DNA of 64,000 nucleotides from a marine actinobacterium MedAcidi-G1 (GCA_000817085.1 JUEM01000002.1:1-64000), one strand, 5' to 3'; shown: positions 18,925-27,660, counted from the stretch's first letter. A program made the numbers and translations. The notes: a model not told the origin generated them from the sequence alone.

Positions 18925-20415
18925 ATGTCATCAACTAGCAAGTTGAATAAATCGATTCATGCGGGAAGTGAAGAATCGCCGCTTCTCGATCTTTTAAACG
19001 GTTTCATAGTTGAGCTACGTCTAGCGGGACTACCAGTAAGCCTTACAGAGAGCCTTGACGCAATGGAGGCAGTTAGTCACATACCAATTGAAGATCGTGA
19101 GGCATTTAAATATGCGCTTGGGGCAACTCTCGTAAAGAATTATTCACACTGGAAATCTTTTGAGATTGTATTTGAAGTTTATTTTTCTATTCGTGGCTCT
19201 GAATATGAGATAAGGGATAACGATTTAACAAATTCAACAGATAGCGAAATAGATGAAGCTGAATACCAGCAAGGTGAAGCCCCAGCGGGAGGCGGTGCCA
19301 TGTCGGGTCTTTCCCCTGAAGAGCTGCAAGAAATGCTTTTTCGTGCTTTGTTGAATGGTGACCAAGCCATGCTCAGACTTCTAGCACGCCAGTCGGTTAT
19401 TAGATATGCGGGAATGGAACCTGGAAGACCAGTTGGTGGCACCTATTACCTCTACCGAACTCTGAGGAATCTTGACCTTGATTCAATGTTGGAGCGATTG
19501 ATGAAGGAGAGCAGGGAGCAGGCTTTAAGTGAACTTACACAGCTTGAAGAGCGGCTTGAACTAGATGAGTACAAAAATAGAATTGAAGAACTAAAAAAGC
19601 AGATTGAATCAGAGATAAGACGAAGTTTGGTGGCGGATCGTGGTGTCGAAGCTATGGCTCGGACTTTGAGGAAACCGCTACCAGAAGACGTAGATTTTAT
19701 GCACGCTTCCAGAGAAGAGATGGCTAATTTAAGACGTTCTCTCTATCCACTTACAAGAAAACTTGCTGCTCGTTTAGCAAGGAGAAGAAAGTATGGGAGA
19801 CGAGGTCCTTTAGATTTTCGCAAGACTATTAGACACTCATTAAGCTACGGAGGAGTTCCAGCAGAACCTAAATTTAAATATCCTCGACCTTCTAAACCAG
19901 AAATTATGGTCGTCGCTGATATCTCAGGATCTGTTGCAGCGTTTGCTAGATTTACCCTTCATTTGCTCTACGCTATTTCCAGTCAATTTTCAAAAGTGCG
20001 TTCTTTTGTTTTTATCGACGGGCTGGATGAAGTAACTCGTTTTTTGGAAGGTGTCGAAGATATAGGAGAGGCTGTTCACAGAGTTAATACGGAAGCAGAC
20101 GTGGTTTGGGTTGATGGTCATTCGGATTATGGGCATGCATTTGGCGTTTTTTGGGAAAAATATGGAAAAGATATTGGACCTAAAACAACTGTTCTTATTT
20201 TGGGGGATGCACGTAATAACTATCACGCTTCACAATCTTGGATTCTTAAAGAAGCGCAACAGAAAGCGAGAAAGTTGTATTGGTTAAACCCGGAACCAAA
20301 AGCATACTGGGATACAGGTGACTCGATACTCGGAGAGTACGCAACCCATTGCGATGGTGCTTATGAAGTTAGAAATCTTCGTCAGCTCGAAGCTTTTATA
20401 GAAAAGCTCGTTTAG
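18925..20415 (+). CDS. VWA domain protein, CoxE-like
   Basis: Partner of the preceding MoxR ATPase. The N-terminal part begins LLDLLNGFIVELRLAGLPVS, typical of CoxE-like proteins. A Gly-rich linker (about 115-135), a charged helical region, and a C-terminal von Willebrand A fold follow. The MIDAS motif DISGS is near residue 332. I prefer ATG 18925 (496 aa), although an in-frame TTG at 18883 would overlap the ATPase gene. It converges on the DAHP synthase gene with only 5 nt between stops. MoxR-VWA pairs commonly mature metalloenzymes; the target here cannot be told. Confidence 0.88.
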   Translation: MSSTSKLNKSIHAGSEESPLLDLLNGFIVELRLAGLPVSLTESLDAMEAVSHIPIEDREAFKYALGATLVKNYSHWKSFEIVFEVYFSIRGSEYEIRDNDLTNSTDSEIDEAEYQQGEAPAGGGAMSGLSPEELQEMLFRALLNGDQAMLRLLARQSVIRYAGMEPGRPVGGTYYLYRTLRNLDLDSMLERLMKESREQALSELTQLEERLELDEYKNRIEELKKQIESEIRRSLVADRGVEAMARTLRKPLPEDVDFMHASREEMANLRRSLYPLTRKLAARLARRRKYGRRGPLDFRKTIRHSLSYGGVPAEPKFKYPRPSKPEIMVVADISGSVAAFARFTLHLLYAISSQFSKVRSFVFIDGLDEVTRFLEGVEDIGEAVHRVNTEADVVWVDGHSDYGHAFGVFWEKYGKDIGPKTTVLILGDARNNYHASQSWILKEAQQKARKLYWLNPEPKAYWDTGDSILGEYATHCDGAYEVRNLRQLEAFIEKLV

Positions 20416-20420
20416 AAAAA

Positions 20421-21794
20421 TTAAAGTTGGCTGTTTTGCAAAAGTTCAGCGATTCTAAAAGCTATGTCGATGCTCTGAGATCCGTTTAACCTAGGGTCGC
20501 ACATGGTTTCATATCTTTTTGAAAGGTCGTCCGCTTCCAGTTGAACACCGCCACCTAAACATTCGGTTACGTCATCTCCTGTTAGTTCTAGGTGCACACC
20601 CCCTGGGTAAGTGCCCGCTTTTTTATGCGCCTCAAAGAAACCAGTTATTTCTTTAAGAACATCATCAAAGTGCCTAGTTTTGTGTCCATTTTCTGTCGAA
20701 AACGTATTTCCATGCATCGGATCACAAACCCAAACAACAGGGTGTCCAGCAGCATTTACAGTTTCAAGAATAGAGGGCAGTTTTTCTGAGACAGTTTCAG
20801 CGCCCATTCTTGAAATTAAAGTAAGTCTTCCGGGTATTTTCTCAGGATTTAGAGTTTCACAAAGAGAAATAACATCTTTAGCGTTTGCATCAGGTCCCAG
20901 TTTGCACCCAAGCGGGTTATTGACTCCTCGCAGGAACTCTACGTGGGCACCATCTAGATTTCTAGTTCGTTCTCCTATCCAGAGCATGTGTGCTGAGCAG
21001 TCATACCATTCTCCAGTTAATGAATCTTGTCTGGTCAAAGCTTCTTCGTAACCAAGAATAAGAGCTTCATGACTTGTGTGAAAGTCAACTTCACTCATTT
21101 CTGACATTTTGTCTCCATCCATTCCACAGGCTTGCATAAAGGAGACAGCACGATCTATTTCATTTGCTAGTGCTTCGTAACGCTGGCCCGCAGGACTAGC
21201 GGCAACGAATTCACGGTTCCACTGATGAACTCTAGAAAGGGCAGCAAACCCACCTTTGGTAAATGCTCTTAAAAGATTGAGTGTCGCAGCTGCTCGGTTG
21301 TATGCGGTTAAGAGGCGTTTGGGGTTGGCCGCTCGTGAATCTTCATTGAAACTTATGTCATTTACCATATGACCGCGAAATGAGGGGAGTTCCAGACCAT
21401 CTACGGTTTCGGTATCGCTAGAACGGGGTTTTGCAAATTGTCCGGCAATGCGCCCAACTTTTACAACGGGAACACCTGTGTAATAAGTAAGAATTACTGC
21501 CATCTGCAATATGACGCGAAGTCTGTCTCGTATGGAGTCGGCCGAGGTGTCGAAGGATTCTGCACAGTCACCAGCTTGAAGTAAAAACGCTTCCCCTTGG
21601 GAGACTGCAGCTAGTTGTTTTGTCAGATTACGTGCTTCACCTGCAAATACTAAAGGTGGCAATTCGGAAAGCTCATCCAAAACTTTTTGCAAAGAAGTAG
21701 AGTCAGGCCATATTGGTTGTTGGCTAGCAGTAAAGCTTTTCCATGAACTGGGTTGCCAATCCGAACTCTTATCTATCTTCAAACTTTTTCCCAT
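20421..21794 (-). CDS. 3-deoxy-7-phosphoheptulonate synthase, class II
   Basis: Condenses phosphoenolpyruvate and erythrose 4-phosphate in the first step of aromatic amino acid synthesis. It is the class II (plant/actinobacterial) type, with WQPSSWKSFTASQQPIWPD at the start and then LPPLVFAGEARNL, QAGDCAESF (metal-binding Cys), VKVGRIAGQFAKPRS, MLWIGERTRNLDGAHVEF and WVCDPMHGNT. The 457 aa length matches. It lies 57 nt downstream of the sigma-factor gene on the same strand and may be co-transcribed with it. Confidence 0.96.
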   Translation of the reverse strand: MGKSLKIDKSSDWQPSSWKSFTASQQPIWPDSTSLQKVLDELSELPPLVFAGEARNLTKQLAAVSQGEAFLLQAGDCAESFDTSADSIRDRLRVILQMAVILTYYTGVPVVKVGRIAGQFAKPRSSDTETVDGLELPSFRGHMVNDISFNEDSRAANPKRLLTAYNRAAATLNLLRAFTKGGFAALSRVHQWNREFVAASPAGQRYEALANEIDRAVSFMQACGMDGDKMSEMSEVDFHTSHEALILGYEEALTRQDSLTGEWYDCSAHMLWIGERTRNLDGAHVEFLRGVNNPLGCKLGPDANAKDVISLCETLNPEKIPGRLTLISRMGAETVSEKLPSILETVNAAGHPVVWVCDPMHGNTFSTENGHKTRHFDDVLKEITGFFEAHKKAGTYPGGVHLELTGDDVTECLGGGVQLEADDLSKRYETMCDPRLNGSQSIDIAFRIAELLQNSQL

Positions 21795-21851
21795 GTATAA
21801 AGTTTACGGAATAAACGGAGGGTAAAAAAACGAATTATTATAAAAACGCTT

Positions 21852-22682
21852 TTAAGCTACGCTTATACTTTCACCAGCGCGATCACGAACAGTATTTACA
21901 GCTCTTTTTACCAAACGACGAGCTGCCTCTGCTGTAACGCCAAGTTCTTCTCCAACTTCTCTGTAGCTTCGTTTGCGTCCGTCAACAAGTCCGAACCTTT
22001 GTTCAACTGCGTAGCGCGCTCTTTTGTCTAATACATCTAAAAGTCGAGTAGCCATTTCACTTTCCGAACGGTCCATTACTTCTTGCTCGGGTCCTGGATT
22101 GGCATCTGGCAGTAAATCTACTAATTCGTTGCTGTCATCATCTCCTATGGTTCTGTCGAGAGATGTAGGAGTAGTCAAACGGTGGAGTCTGGCGTGCTCT
22201 TCATCTAATTCATCTCCATTGCCAGATACTGCCCTTAGTGCAGCACGTAGGCTAGCGGAACGATCTCCGGGAAGGCGTACAAGGCTTGCTTTCTGGTCGA
22301 GAGCTCTACCAATGGCTTGTCTAATCCAGAAAGTTGCATAAGTAGAAAATTTAAAACCTTTTCTCCAATCGAACTTATCTACAGCGTGCTCGAGGCCTAG
22401 ATTTCCTTCTTGTATAAGGTCAAGTAGTTCCATACCGGGAGGCAACGGGTAACGCCTCGCTACGCTAACTACAAGCCGAAGGTTAGATCTAATGAACCTA
22501 TCTTTTGCTTGTTCTGCGGCTCGTATAGCCCTGACAATTTCGCGACCTGTTTCGCCCGCTTCTTTACGAGTACGTGCGTCAGTTCCTGCTTCTATTGTCT
22601 GGGAAAGTTGCCTTTCTTCTTGTGCATTAAGAAGGGGAACCATTCCAATTTCGTTTAAGTATTGTCCTACTGAATCACTCAT
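21852..22682 (-). CDS. RNA polymerase sigma-70 family factor (group 2-like)
   Basis: Region 1.2 is present (SVGQYLNEIGMVPLLNAQEE). Regions 2.1-2.4 follow, with NLRLVVSVARRYPLPPGMEL, DLIQEGNLGLEHAVDKFDW and FSTYATFWIRQAIGRAL, then a region 3 linker and a region 4 helix-turn-helix (YREVGEELGVTAEAARRLVKR). At 276 aa it lacks the long region 1.1 and non-conserved insert of a primary sigma factor, so it is probably an alternative, RpoD-related factor. The upstream 297 bp, shared with nadD, contain a palindrome and tandem decamers that could be its control region. Confidence 0.9.
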   Translation of the reverse strand: MSDSVGQYLNEIGMVPLLNAQEERQLSQTIEAGTDARTRKEAGETGREIVRAIRAAEQAKDRFIRSNLRLVVSVARRYPLPPGMELLDLIQEGNLGLEHAVDKFDWRKGFKFSTYATFWIRQAIGRALDQKASLVRLPGDRSASLRAALRAVSGNGDELDEEHARLHRLTTPTSLDRTIGDDDSNELVDLLPDANPGPEQEVMDRSESEMATRLLDVLDKRARYAVEQRFGLVDGRKRSYREVGEELGVTAEAARRLVKRAVNTVRDRAGESISVA

Positions 22683-22979
22683 TTTTTCTCTTTTTTATGC
22701 GCTTTAACGCGTCTCTGTTTCTTTTTCGGAATTGTTTTCCTACTTAGAAAATTTGCTGGGAAGACGGTTAAATACTGTAATTTTTTGGTCAGTCTGTTAA
22801 CGCCTTCGTTATATTTTGTCACATTTTGTGACTTTGTGGAAGAGTCGGCGTTTATGACTTTCGTCATACCTACCTATTTTCCTTTAGTTTCTGGGGTTTA
22901 TCAGTGAATAAAATTCTATATTTGCTACTTTGAATCCCTTAAAACAGTGAAATTTTTTATCAAGCATTACTATTTAATT
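22683..22979. promoter_or_regulatory. Divergent control region, sigma-factor gene and nadD
   Basis: No coding sequence is convincing here. The clearest element is at 22813-22832: two tandem 10-bp units ATTTTGTCAC and ATTTTGTGAC, which also form the perfect dyad GTCACA-TTT-TGTGAC (22818-22832). A third partial unit TTTGTGG follows. The half-sites are in the opposite order to a CRP/GlxR box (TGTGA-N6-TCACA), so that family is not supported. The site lies about 140 nt before either start and is a candidate operator. Confidence 0.45.
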
Positions 22980-23615
22980 GTGTTTAAAGAGGTTCGACGT
23001 CGAATTGGCGTATTTGGCGGAACATTTGACCCCCCACATAGAGGGCACACTTCAGCTGCTTTATCAGCAATGAGAGAACTTGAACTTGATTTCGTATTGA
23101 TGGTGGTGGCTAATGACCCTTGGCAAAAAACTTCCCGCAATGAAGCCTCGTTGAAAGTTGGAGACTTTATAGTTTCATCATCGCATGACAGACTCGAGAT
23201 GCTCAAAGGAGCTTTAAAAGAACACGACGGTCTAATAGCTGACGATATGGAAATTGCACGCGGGGGGAGAACGTATACCATCGATACGGTATTTGAATTA
23301 AGTGACAGATTTCCAGATAGTGATTTTTTCTTACTAATAGGTGCTGACGTGGCAAAAGATTTCGACTCATGGCATGAGCCACAAAAAATTTGCGAAGAAG
23401 TTAAGGTCGTAGTTTTAACTCGCCCCGGAACGGATCGTGGCGAGATAGACGCTGATTGGAAATTTCCAGTTTTAGACATTCCCGATATTGATGTAAGCGC
23501 CGAAGATGTTAGGTCAAGAGTTTCAAAAGGTCAGCCTGTAGAAGAAATGATTTCTACTTCTGTGGAAGAATACATTCTTTCTGCCAAGCTTTATCAGGAT
23601 CCGATAGATGAGTGA
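22980..23615 (+). CDS. nadD: Nicotinate-nucleotide adenylyltransferase
   Basis: Adenylylates nicotinate mononucleotide in NAD synthesis. The nucleotidyltransferase signature GVFGGTFDPPHRGH is right after the start; LLIGADVAKDFDSWHEP and a C-terminal DVSAEDVRSRVSKGQ, equivalent to the ISSTxIR motif, follow. I use GTG 22980 (211 aa); a GTG at 22947 would add 11 hydrophobic residues not seen in the family. It overlaps the next gene by 8 nt. The order nadD, LCP-like gene, rsfS is common in actinobacteria. Confidence 0.93.
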   Translation: MFKEVRRRIGVFGGTFDPPHRGHTSAALSAMRELELDFVLMVVANDPWQKTSRNEASLKVGDFIVSSSHDRLEMLKGALKEHDGLIADDMEIARGGRTYTIDTVFELSDRFPDSDFFLLIGADVAKDFDSWHEPQKICEEVKVVVLTRPGTDRGEIDADWKFPVLDIPDIDVSAEDVRSRVSKGQPVEEMISTSVEEYILSAKLYQDPIDE

Positions 23616-24795
23616 TCAAAATTCTGAAAACTTTTTAAAAGATAAGTCCTCAACTGAGGAATTGAAAAAGGAAAAAGTTCCCTTTTTTGATGTGATTAAA
23701 AGAAAAATCAAAGACCAAGTATTCTTGTGGAAGTTCGGGTTCCCTTTACTGCTGGTAATAGTTCTGATTTACTCCTCTTTTCTCCTTGTTGAAGGCTTCA
23801 GTTCGGTTCTTAAAAGCGAAGATGGAGCAACAAGAGAAGCTGTTACAGACCCTCTCAAAGAAGGATTTGAGGCTTTTGTGGAACAAACATGGTCGGAACT
23901 TTTGATCACGGAAGATGAATCAGGTGCTTTAGTTCAGGTTGCTGTCATCTCAATTTCAGATCGTCAAAGTGGTGGGGGCACAATCCTCTTGTTGCCACCG
24001 GAACTGGAACTGGAAGGGTGCGAAGGAAATTGTACTTTAGATTCTCAATATTCTAATTTGGGCTTGGAGGTGCTTCGCAAGTCTATTTCTGACCTGTTGA
24101 AAACGGAGTTTTCAGGCATAACGACTCTTACTCCTGAGCGTTGGGTGACTCTAGTCGAGCCTATTGGTGTAGTTGCAACAACAAGTCACGACACGGGCGA
24201 AATCCAAACATTGATGAAATCTGAAGTATTTGAATTTATATCTGAAAAAAAAGAAGAAAGTTTTATTTTCCGTCAAAAGAATCAGGGAAACTTTTGGAGG
24301 AGTTGGATAAATAGCTTAGTCGAAAGCGGTGATATTGACGGTTCGCTCCCACTTATGCGCATACCGGTTGTGGAATTGATTTCTTCACTAGCTAATGCTC
24401 CTTTTGTCGTGGTCGATAATCTTTGGTATGACCTAGGAAATGGCCCGGAAACAAACCCTGATTTAATGTCAAGCCTTATCACTGACATGTTCCCATTTCC
24501 AGCTACTACAGAAAATGATAAAAGAGTAACTGTCAGGTTGCTGAATGGGACAGATGACGCTTCTCTAAGTAGTGAGATGCAAAGATTGTTAAGAGAAAAC
24601 GATGCAAATGTTACAGTTATAGGTAATTTTCGCTCTTTCAACGTGATACAAACTCGAGTGGTCTACAAGGATTTTGAAACACAAGGCGAGGCAGAAAGAC
24701 TTGCTGCCGCTATTGGAGCGCCCGTAATAAAAGATGAACTTGTTAGCCCAGTAGCTGACTTAACGGTATTAATTGGCCGTGATTTCTCTCGATGA
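23608..24795 (+). CDS. Membrane-anchored LCP-like protein with LytR C-terminal domain
   Basis: A cytoplasmic, Lys-rich N terminus leads to one membrane segment (about 46-66, WKFGFPLLLVIVLIYSSFLL). An extracytoplasmic region resembles the LytR-CpsA-Psr phosphotransferase fold, and a clear LytR_C domain is at the C terminus (about 305-395, VTVRLLNGTDDASLSSEMQR). In active LCP enzymes the core strand ends in a SIPRDL-type motif; here it reads LLPPELELEG, so the phosphate-contacting Arg is not apparent. It may be a non-catalytic relative, possibly involved in wall assembly. Length is 395 aa. Confidence 0.7.
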   Translation: MSDQNSENFLKDKSSTEELKKEKVPFFDVIKRKIKDQVFLWKFGFPLLLVIVLIYSSFLLVEGFSSVLKSEDGATREAVTDPLKEGFEAFVEQTWSELLITEDESGALVQVAVISISDRQSGGGTILLLPPELELEGCEGNCTLDSQYSNLGLEVLRKSISDLLKTEFSGITTLTPERWVTLVEPIGVVATTSHDTGEIQTLMKSEVFEFISEKKEESFIFRQKNQGNFWRSWINSLVESGDIDGSLPLMRIPVVELISSLANAPFVVVDNLWYDLGNGPETNPDLMSSLITDMFPFPATTENDKRVTVRLLNGTDDASLSSEMQRLLRENDANVTVIGNFRSFNVIQTRVVYKDFETQGEAERLAAAIGAPVIKDELVSPVADLTVLIGRDFSR

Positions 24796-24816
24796 TTAGT
24801 TAGTATTCATTCTCTT

Positions 24817-25188
24817 GTGAAAAAAATACTACAATCCCGATCAACCCGTTTAGCGACTTTTGCTGCAAGAACCGCCGCGGAAAAATTAGGGTTAGAAACC
24901 TTAGTAATTGATGTTGGCGACGTTATAGGGATCACAGACTTTTTTGTCATAACGAGCTGCAATAATCAGCGCCATATGCAAAGTATTCGCAAAGAAATTG
25001 AGATGAAAGTATCCGAAGAAGAGAATTTGAAACCGATTCGTGTAGAAGGAAAAGAAAGTGAACAGTGGATACTTATGGATTACGGAATTTTTATTGTTCA
25101 TATTTTCGATATAGAACGTCGTTCTTTTTATAATTTAGAACGTCTCTGGTTGGATCAACCAATATTAGATTGGGAAAAAGATGATTAA
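24817..25188 (+). CDS. rsfS: Ribosomal silencing factor RsfS
   Basis: Binds bL14 and blocks 30S-50S joining when nutrients are scarce. The core sequence LGLETLVIDVGDVIGITDFFVI is the family hallmark, and VEGKESEQWILMDYGIFIVHIF follows. Length is 123 aa. It starts with GTG at 24817, 21 nt after the LCP-like gene, and overlaps the threonine-aldolase-type gene by 8 nt. This places translational control and NAD synthesis in one transcription unit. Confidence 0.95.
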   Translation: MKKILQSRSTRLATFAARTAAEKLGLETLVIDVGDVIGITDFFVITSCNNQRHMQSIRKEIEMKVSEEENLKPIRVEGKESEQWILMDYGIFIVHIFDIERRSFYNLERLWLDQPILDWEKDD

Positions 25189-26197
25189 TTTATACAGCGA
25201 TACACAAACAGTTCCTACAGAAAATATGCGAAAAGCAATTGCTGAAGCAGAAGTTGGTGATGAGCATTCCCGGTCTGACCCGACAACTCTTTTACTCGAA
25301 AAAAAAGTGGCTGAATTGTTAGGAAAAGAAGAAGCTGTTTTCCTGCCGAGCGGAACAATGTGTAATTTAATCGGAGTTGCTATAAACACTTCACCGGGCG
25401 ATGTCATCATGCTTGAAAGTAACGGTCATATCCTTAGATCGGAAACAGGCGGGCCTGCAGTTGTCTCAAGTGTTTTAACGGATCCAATAGATGGAGAGAG
25501 AGGGCAGTTTACAGCTTCACAAATCGAGCAAAGATTAGATCAGACGAGCCGATACAGGCCACCCACTTCCTTGATCTGTTTGGAGCAGACTCACAACTTT
25601 GCTGGTGGAACTGTTTGGCCCATAGGACTTTGGGAAGATGTATGTACTTTCGCTAAGAGCAAACAGATGAGAATTCATGTTGATGGGGCACGGTTACTTA
25701 ATGCTGTAGTGGCATCTGGTGTTCCTGCAGAAACTTGGGGGAGTCAAGCAGACACAATTTGGATCGATTTTTCAAAAGGTTTAGGAGCACCTATGGGGGC
25801 TTGCATAGCTGGAAATGCTGAAATGATCGATAAAGCGTGGCTTTGGAAGCATCGTCTTGGAGGAGCCATGCGTCAGTCAGGGCTTATGGCAGCTGCAGCT
25901 ATCTACGCCTTAGATGAAAATGTTGAAAGACTCAAACATGACCATGAAAGAGCAAAGACGTTAGCAGATGCACTAAAAGAACTAGGAGCAGCAGTAGTAG
26001 AACCAGAAACTAATATTGTTTTTTTCGACATGACTTCATGTGGGAAAAGTAACTATGAGTTTCTGCAAAAGTTGTCTGAAAAAGATATTCAAATGAGTGA
26101 GATAGGTAATCAGATAAGAGCTGTTACACATCTAGATATTGATGATGGTGATATTGATTCAGTTATAGATGCAATGAATCAAGTTGTCAACAGTTGA
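25181..26197 (+). CDS. Threonine aldolase-type PLP enzyme (beta-eliminating lyase family)
   Basis: Fold-type I PLP enzyme, most like low-specificity L-threonine aldolase, which cleaves threonine to glycine and acetaldehyde. It has YSDTQTVPTENMRKAI at the start, then VGDEHSRSDPT, PSGTMCNLIG, the Asp/His region RIHVDGARLLNA and the PLP lysine Lys199 in DFSKGLGAPMGA. Length is 338 aa. The start overlaps rsfS by 8 nt. It ends 1 nt from the convergent SnoaL-like gene. Substrate preference (L- or L-allo-threonine, or another beta-hydroxy amino acid) cannot be read. Confidence 0.9.
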   Translation: MINLYSDTQTVPTENMRKAIAEAEVGDEHSRSDPTTLLLEKKVAELLGKEEAVFLPSGTMCNLIGVAINTSPGDVIMLESNGHILRSETGGPAVVSSVLTDPIDGERGQFTASQIEQRLDQTSRYRPPTSLICLEQTHNFAGGTVWPIGLWEDVCTFAKSKQMRIHVDGARLLNAVVASGVPAETWGSQADTIWIDFSKGLGAPMGACIAGNAEMIDKAWLWKHRLGGAMRQSGLMAAAAIYALDENVERLKHDHERAKTLADALKELGAAVVEPETNIVFFDMTSCGKSNYEFLQKLSEKDIQMSEIGNQIRAVTHLDIDDGDIDSVIDAMNQVVNS

Positions 26198-26198
26198 A

Positions 26199-26600
26199 TT
26201 AACTAGAAAAATCCGGTTTACCCATATAAATACGATTAAGGGTTCTTTTGCTAAATAGCCAGTTGTCGTTTTCGAAAACGTATTCATCGTCGTAAAAAGC
26301 TTGAAGGACGACAGGGTCTCCTTCGATGGGTTTGAGCCATTCCGTTACATATGCACGACCTGAACCTGATTTTGAACTCTCATTTACCTCAGAGATACTA
26401 TTGCTGTAGGTATGAATCACTTTTTCAAATCTTGACATTGAGTTAACCCAGAAAGACCTAAGAGCCTCTTTGCCTGACACGGGATCACCATGACCAAGAT
26501 CCCAAATGCCCGACTCAGACCACGTTTCGGTCCATTGATCAGCATCTTGTCTGCAGACCGCATCAGAGTATAAGTGAAGAAGATCTTTTATCGGATCCAA
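26199..26600 (-). CDS. SnoaL/NTF2-like protein A
   Basis: Small alpha+beta cone-fold protein of 133 aa. The pattern DAVCRQDADQWTETWSESGIWDLG, an N-terminal helix followed by a strand, is typical of SnoaL-like polyketide cyclases, ketosteroid isomerase relatives and scytalone-dehydratase-like proteins. The start is TTG 26600 with GGAG upstream. It is the last of three minus-strand genes (SnoaL B, VOC, SnoaL A) that overlap or nearly touch. Function is not assigned; the set suggests turnover of a cyclic or aromatic compound. Confidence 0.75.
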   Translation of the reverse strand: MDPIKDLLHLYSDAVCRQDADQWTETWSESGIWDLGHGDPVSGKEALRSFWVNSMSRFEKVIHTYSNSISEVNESSKSGSGRAYVTEWLKPIEGDPVVLQAFYDDEYVFENDNWLFSKRTLNRIYMGKPDFSS

Positions 26601-26629
26601 TGAAAACTCCTTTAAATACTTTTAACCTG

Positions 26630-27145
26630 TCATTCCTTGTTTTGACTTTGGGAAGACTCTTCAACCATACGATAAAAATTTGTTAGTTCTTCGTTAGGTT
26701 CATAAATCTCTACAAAATGGCCGAAAACCTTTCTTGCATCATGCATAGCAAATGGAAACCCAGAGAGTGTTTCTGCATACAAAATTTCCTCAAAACCTAA
26801 ATTTTTTAAATTCTTCGAAGTTTTTTCGACATCATTCACGAATACTGCACAATGGTGAATATAGGGAAGTGGTTTTTCTTCTTTGTTGGAGGTACTAGCA
26901 AGTCTTTCAGTGTGTTCACATATTAATTCAAGCATGACAGGCCCCCACTGGGCATATGCCGATGAATGGTCAAATGTAGAGTGCACGCCTTTAACACGAA
27001 CGTTTTTCAAAGGTATGTGTTCTTTAATGAAAAAGGGCCCTACTTTAAAGAGTTCACTCCAGGAACTGGTGGCGTCTTTGAGATTTTCAACGGCATACGC
27101 GACTTGGACTACAGGACCCAAATTAGGGATTGACCACTTTTTCAT
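26630..27145 (-). CDS. VOC (glyoxalase/dioxygenase superfamily) protein A
   Basis: Two vicinal-oxygen-chelate modules are visible in 171 aa: PVVQVAYAVENLKDATSSWSE near residue 10 and IHHCAVFVNDVEKTSKNLKN near residue 95. The fold includes glyoxalases, methylmalonyl-CoA epimerase and extradiol dioxygenases. A C-terminal Glu in HFVEIYEP could be a metal ligand. It overlaps SnoaL protein B by 23 nt and precedes SnoaL protein A. It resembles the VOC protein at 31060 in the same island (both have WF/YAVxDLxxxxxxW and GPFFI), so they may act on related substrates. Confidence 0.78.
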   Translation of the reverse strand: MKKWSIPNLGPVVQVAYAVENLKDATSSWSELFKVGPFFIKEHIPLKNVRVKGVHSTFDHSSAYAQWGPVMLELICEHTERLASTSNKEEKPLPYIHHCAVFVNDVEKTSKNLKNLGFEEILYAETLSGFPFAMHDARKVFGHFVEIYEPNEELTNFYRMVEESSQSQNKE

Positions 27146-27554
27146 TACCTTCAGTCCAAATTTTAGTTAAAACACGACTATTTATTTTCCATTTTGAGTT
27201 GATTCGGATGAGTTCATCTTCATACTTTCCAGCAATCACAAAATTAACTCCTCCAAGGGTGGAATTTCTTACGTGCTGTGCTTGGAAGTAGCATTTACAT
27301 CTTGCTTTATCACCCTCTATCTCGACTACATGATTACTCACCATGTGGTGACTGAAGTCAAGAGGAACCAGTGCCTTTTGACATTTTTCGATAATCGAGT
27401 TAATGCCTTTATGTTCTGTAACGCCATATTTTGCATAAGCATCGGGTGAGAAAACCTCAGATAGGGACTCCCAGTCTCTCTCATCTAACGCCCAACAATA
27501 TTTAACTGTTAAAGAAATTATTTCATTTATATTTTTTTCAGAAGAATCTTCCAC
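27123..27554 (-). CDS. SnoaL/NTF2-like protein B
   Basis: Second cone-fold protein of the cluster, 143 aa, starting with GTG. The helix-strand pattern KYCWALDERDWESLSEVFSPDAYAKYG matches SnoaL_4-type proteins, and HHMVSNHVVEIEGDKARCKCYFQAQH is the usual central strand region. It is the first gene of the minus-strand trio. A 106 bp spacer with a dyad separates it from the divergent SDR gene. Such proteins are often isomerases, dehydratases or ring-hydroxylating dioxygenase small subunits; none of these is shown here. Confidence 0.75.
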   Translation of the reverse strand: MEDSSEKNINEIISLTVKYCWALDERDWESLSEVFSPDAYAKYGVTEHKGINSIIEKCQKALVPLDFSHHMVSNHVVEIEGDKARCKCYFQAQHVRNSTLGGVNFVIAGKYEDELIRINSKWKINSRVLTKIWTEGNEKVVNP

Positions 27555-27595
27555 ACTTAAACCGTATCGTTGGTAGTTTCCTAATATCGCTTCGG

Positions 27596-27617
27596 ACAGT
27601 TAGTTGTGGTGAACTGT
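27596..27617. promoter_or_regulatory. Dyad between divergent SnoaL B and SDR genes
   Basis: ACAGTT (27596-27601) and AACTGT (27612-27617) are a perfect 6-bp inverted repeat with a 10-nt spacer in the 106 bp between the two divergent transcription units. The half-site matches the one in the mreB palindrome at 5370-5389, but the spacing differs (10 versus 8 nt). A shared operator is only a possibility. Confidence 0.3.
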
Positions 27618-27660
27618 TGAAGTTAATCTTTAATTTTTAATCTGTTAGGAGAAGTAGAAA

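Noticed and set aside
22818-22832. CRP/GlxR-type site
   Set aside because: The half-sites are in the order TCACA then TGTGA with a 3-nt centre, the reverse of TGTGA-N6-TCACA.
22679-22867. Lys-rich 62-codon minus ORF upstream of the sigma gene
   Set aside because: Low-complexity translation, no family and no supported ribosome-binding site; better read as the leader of the sigma gene.
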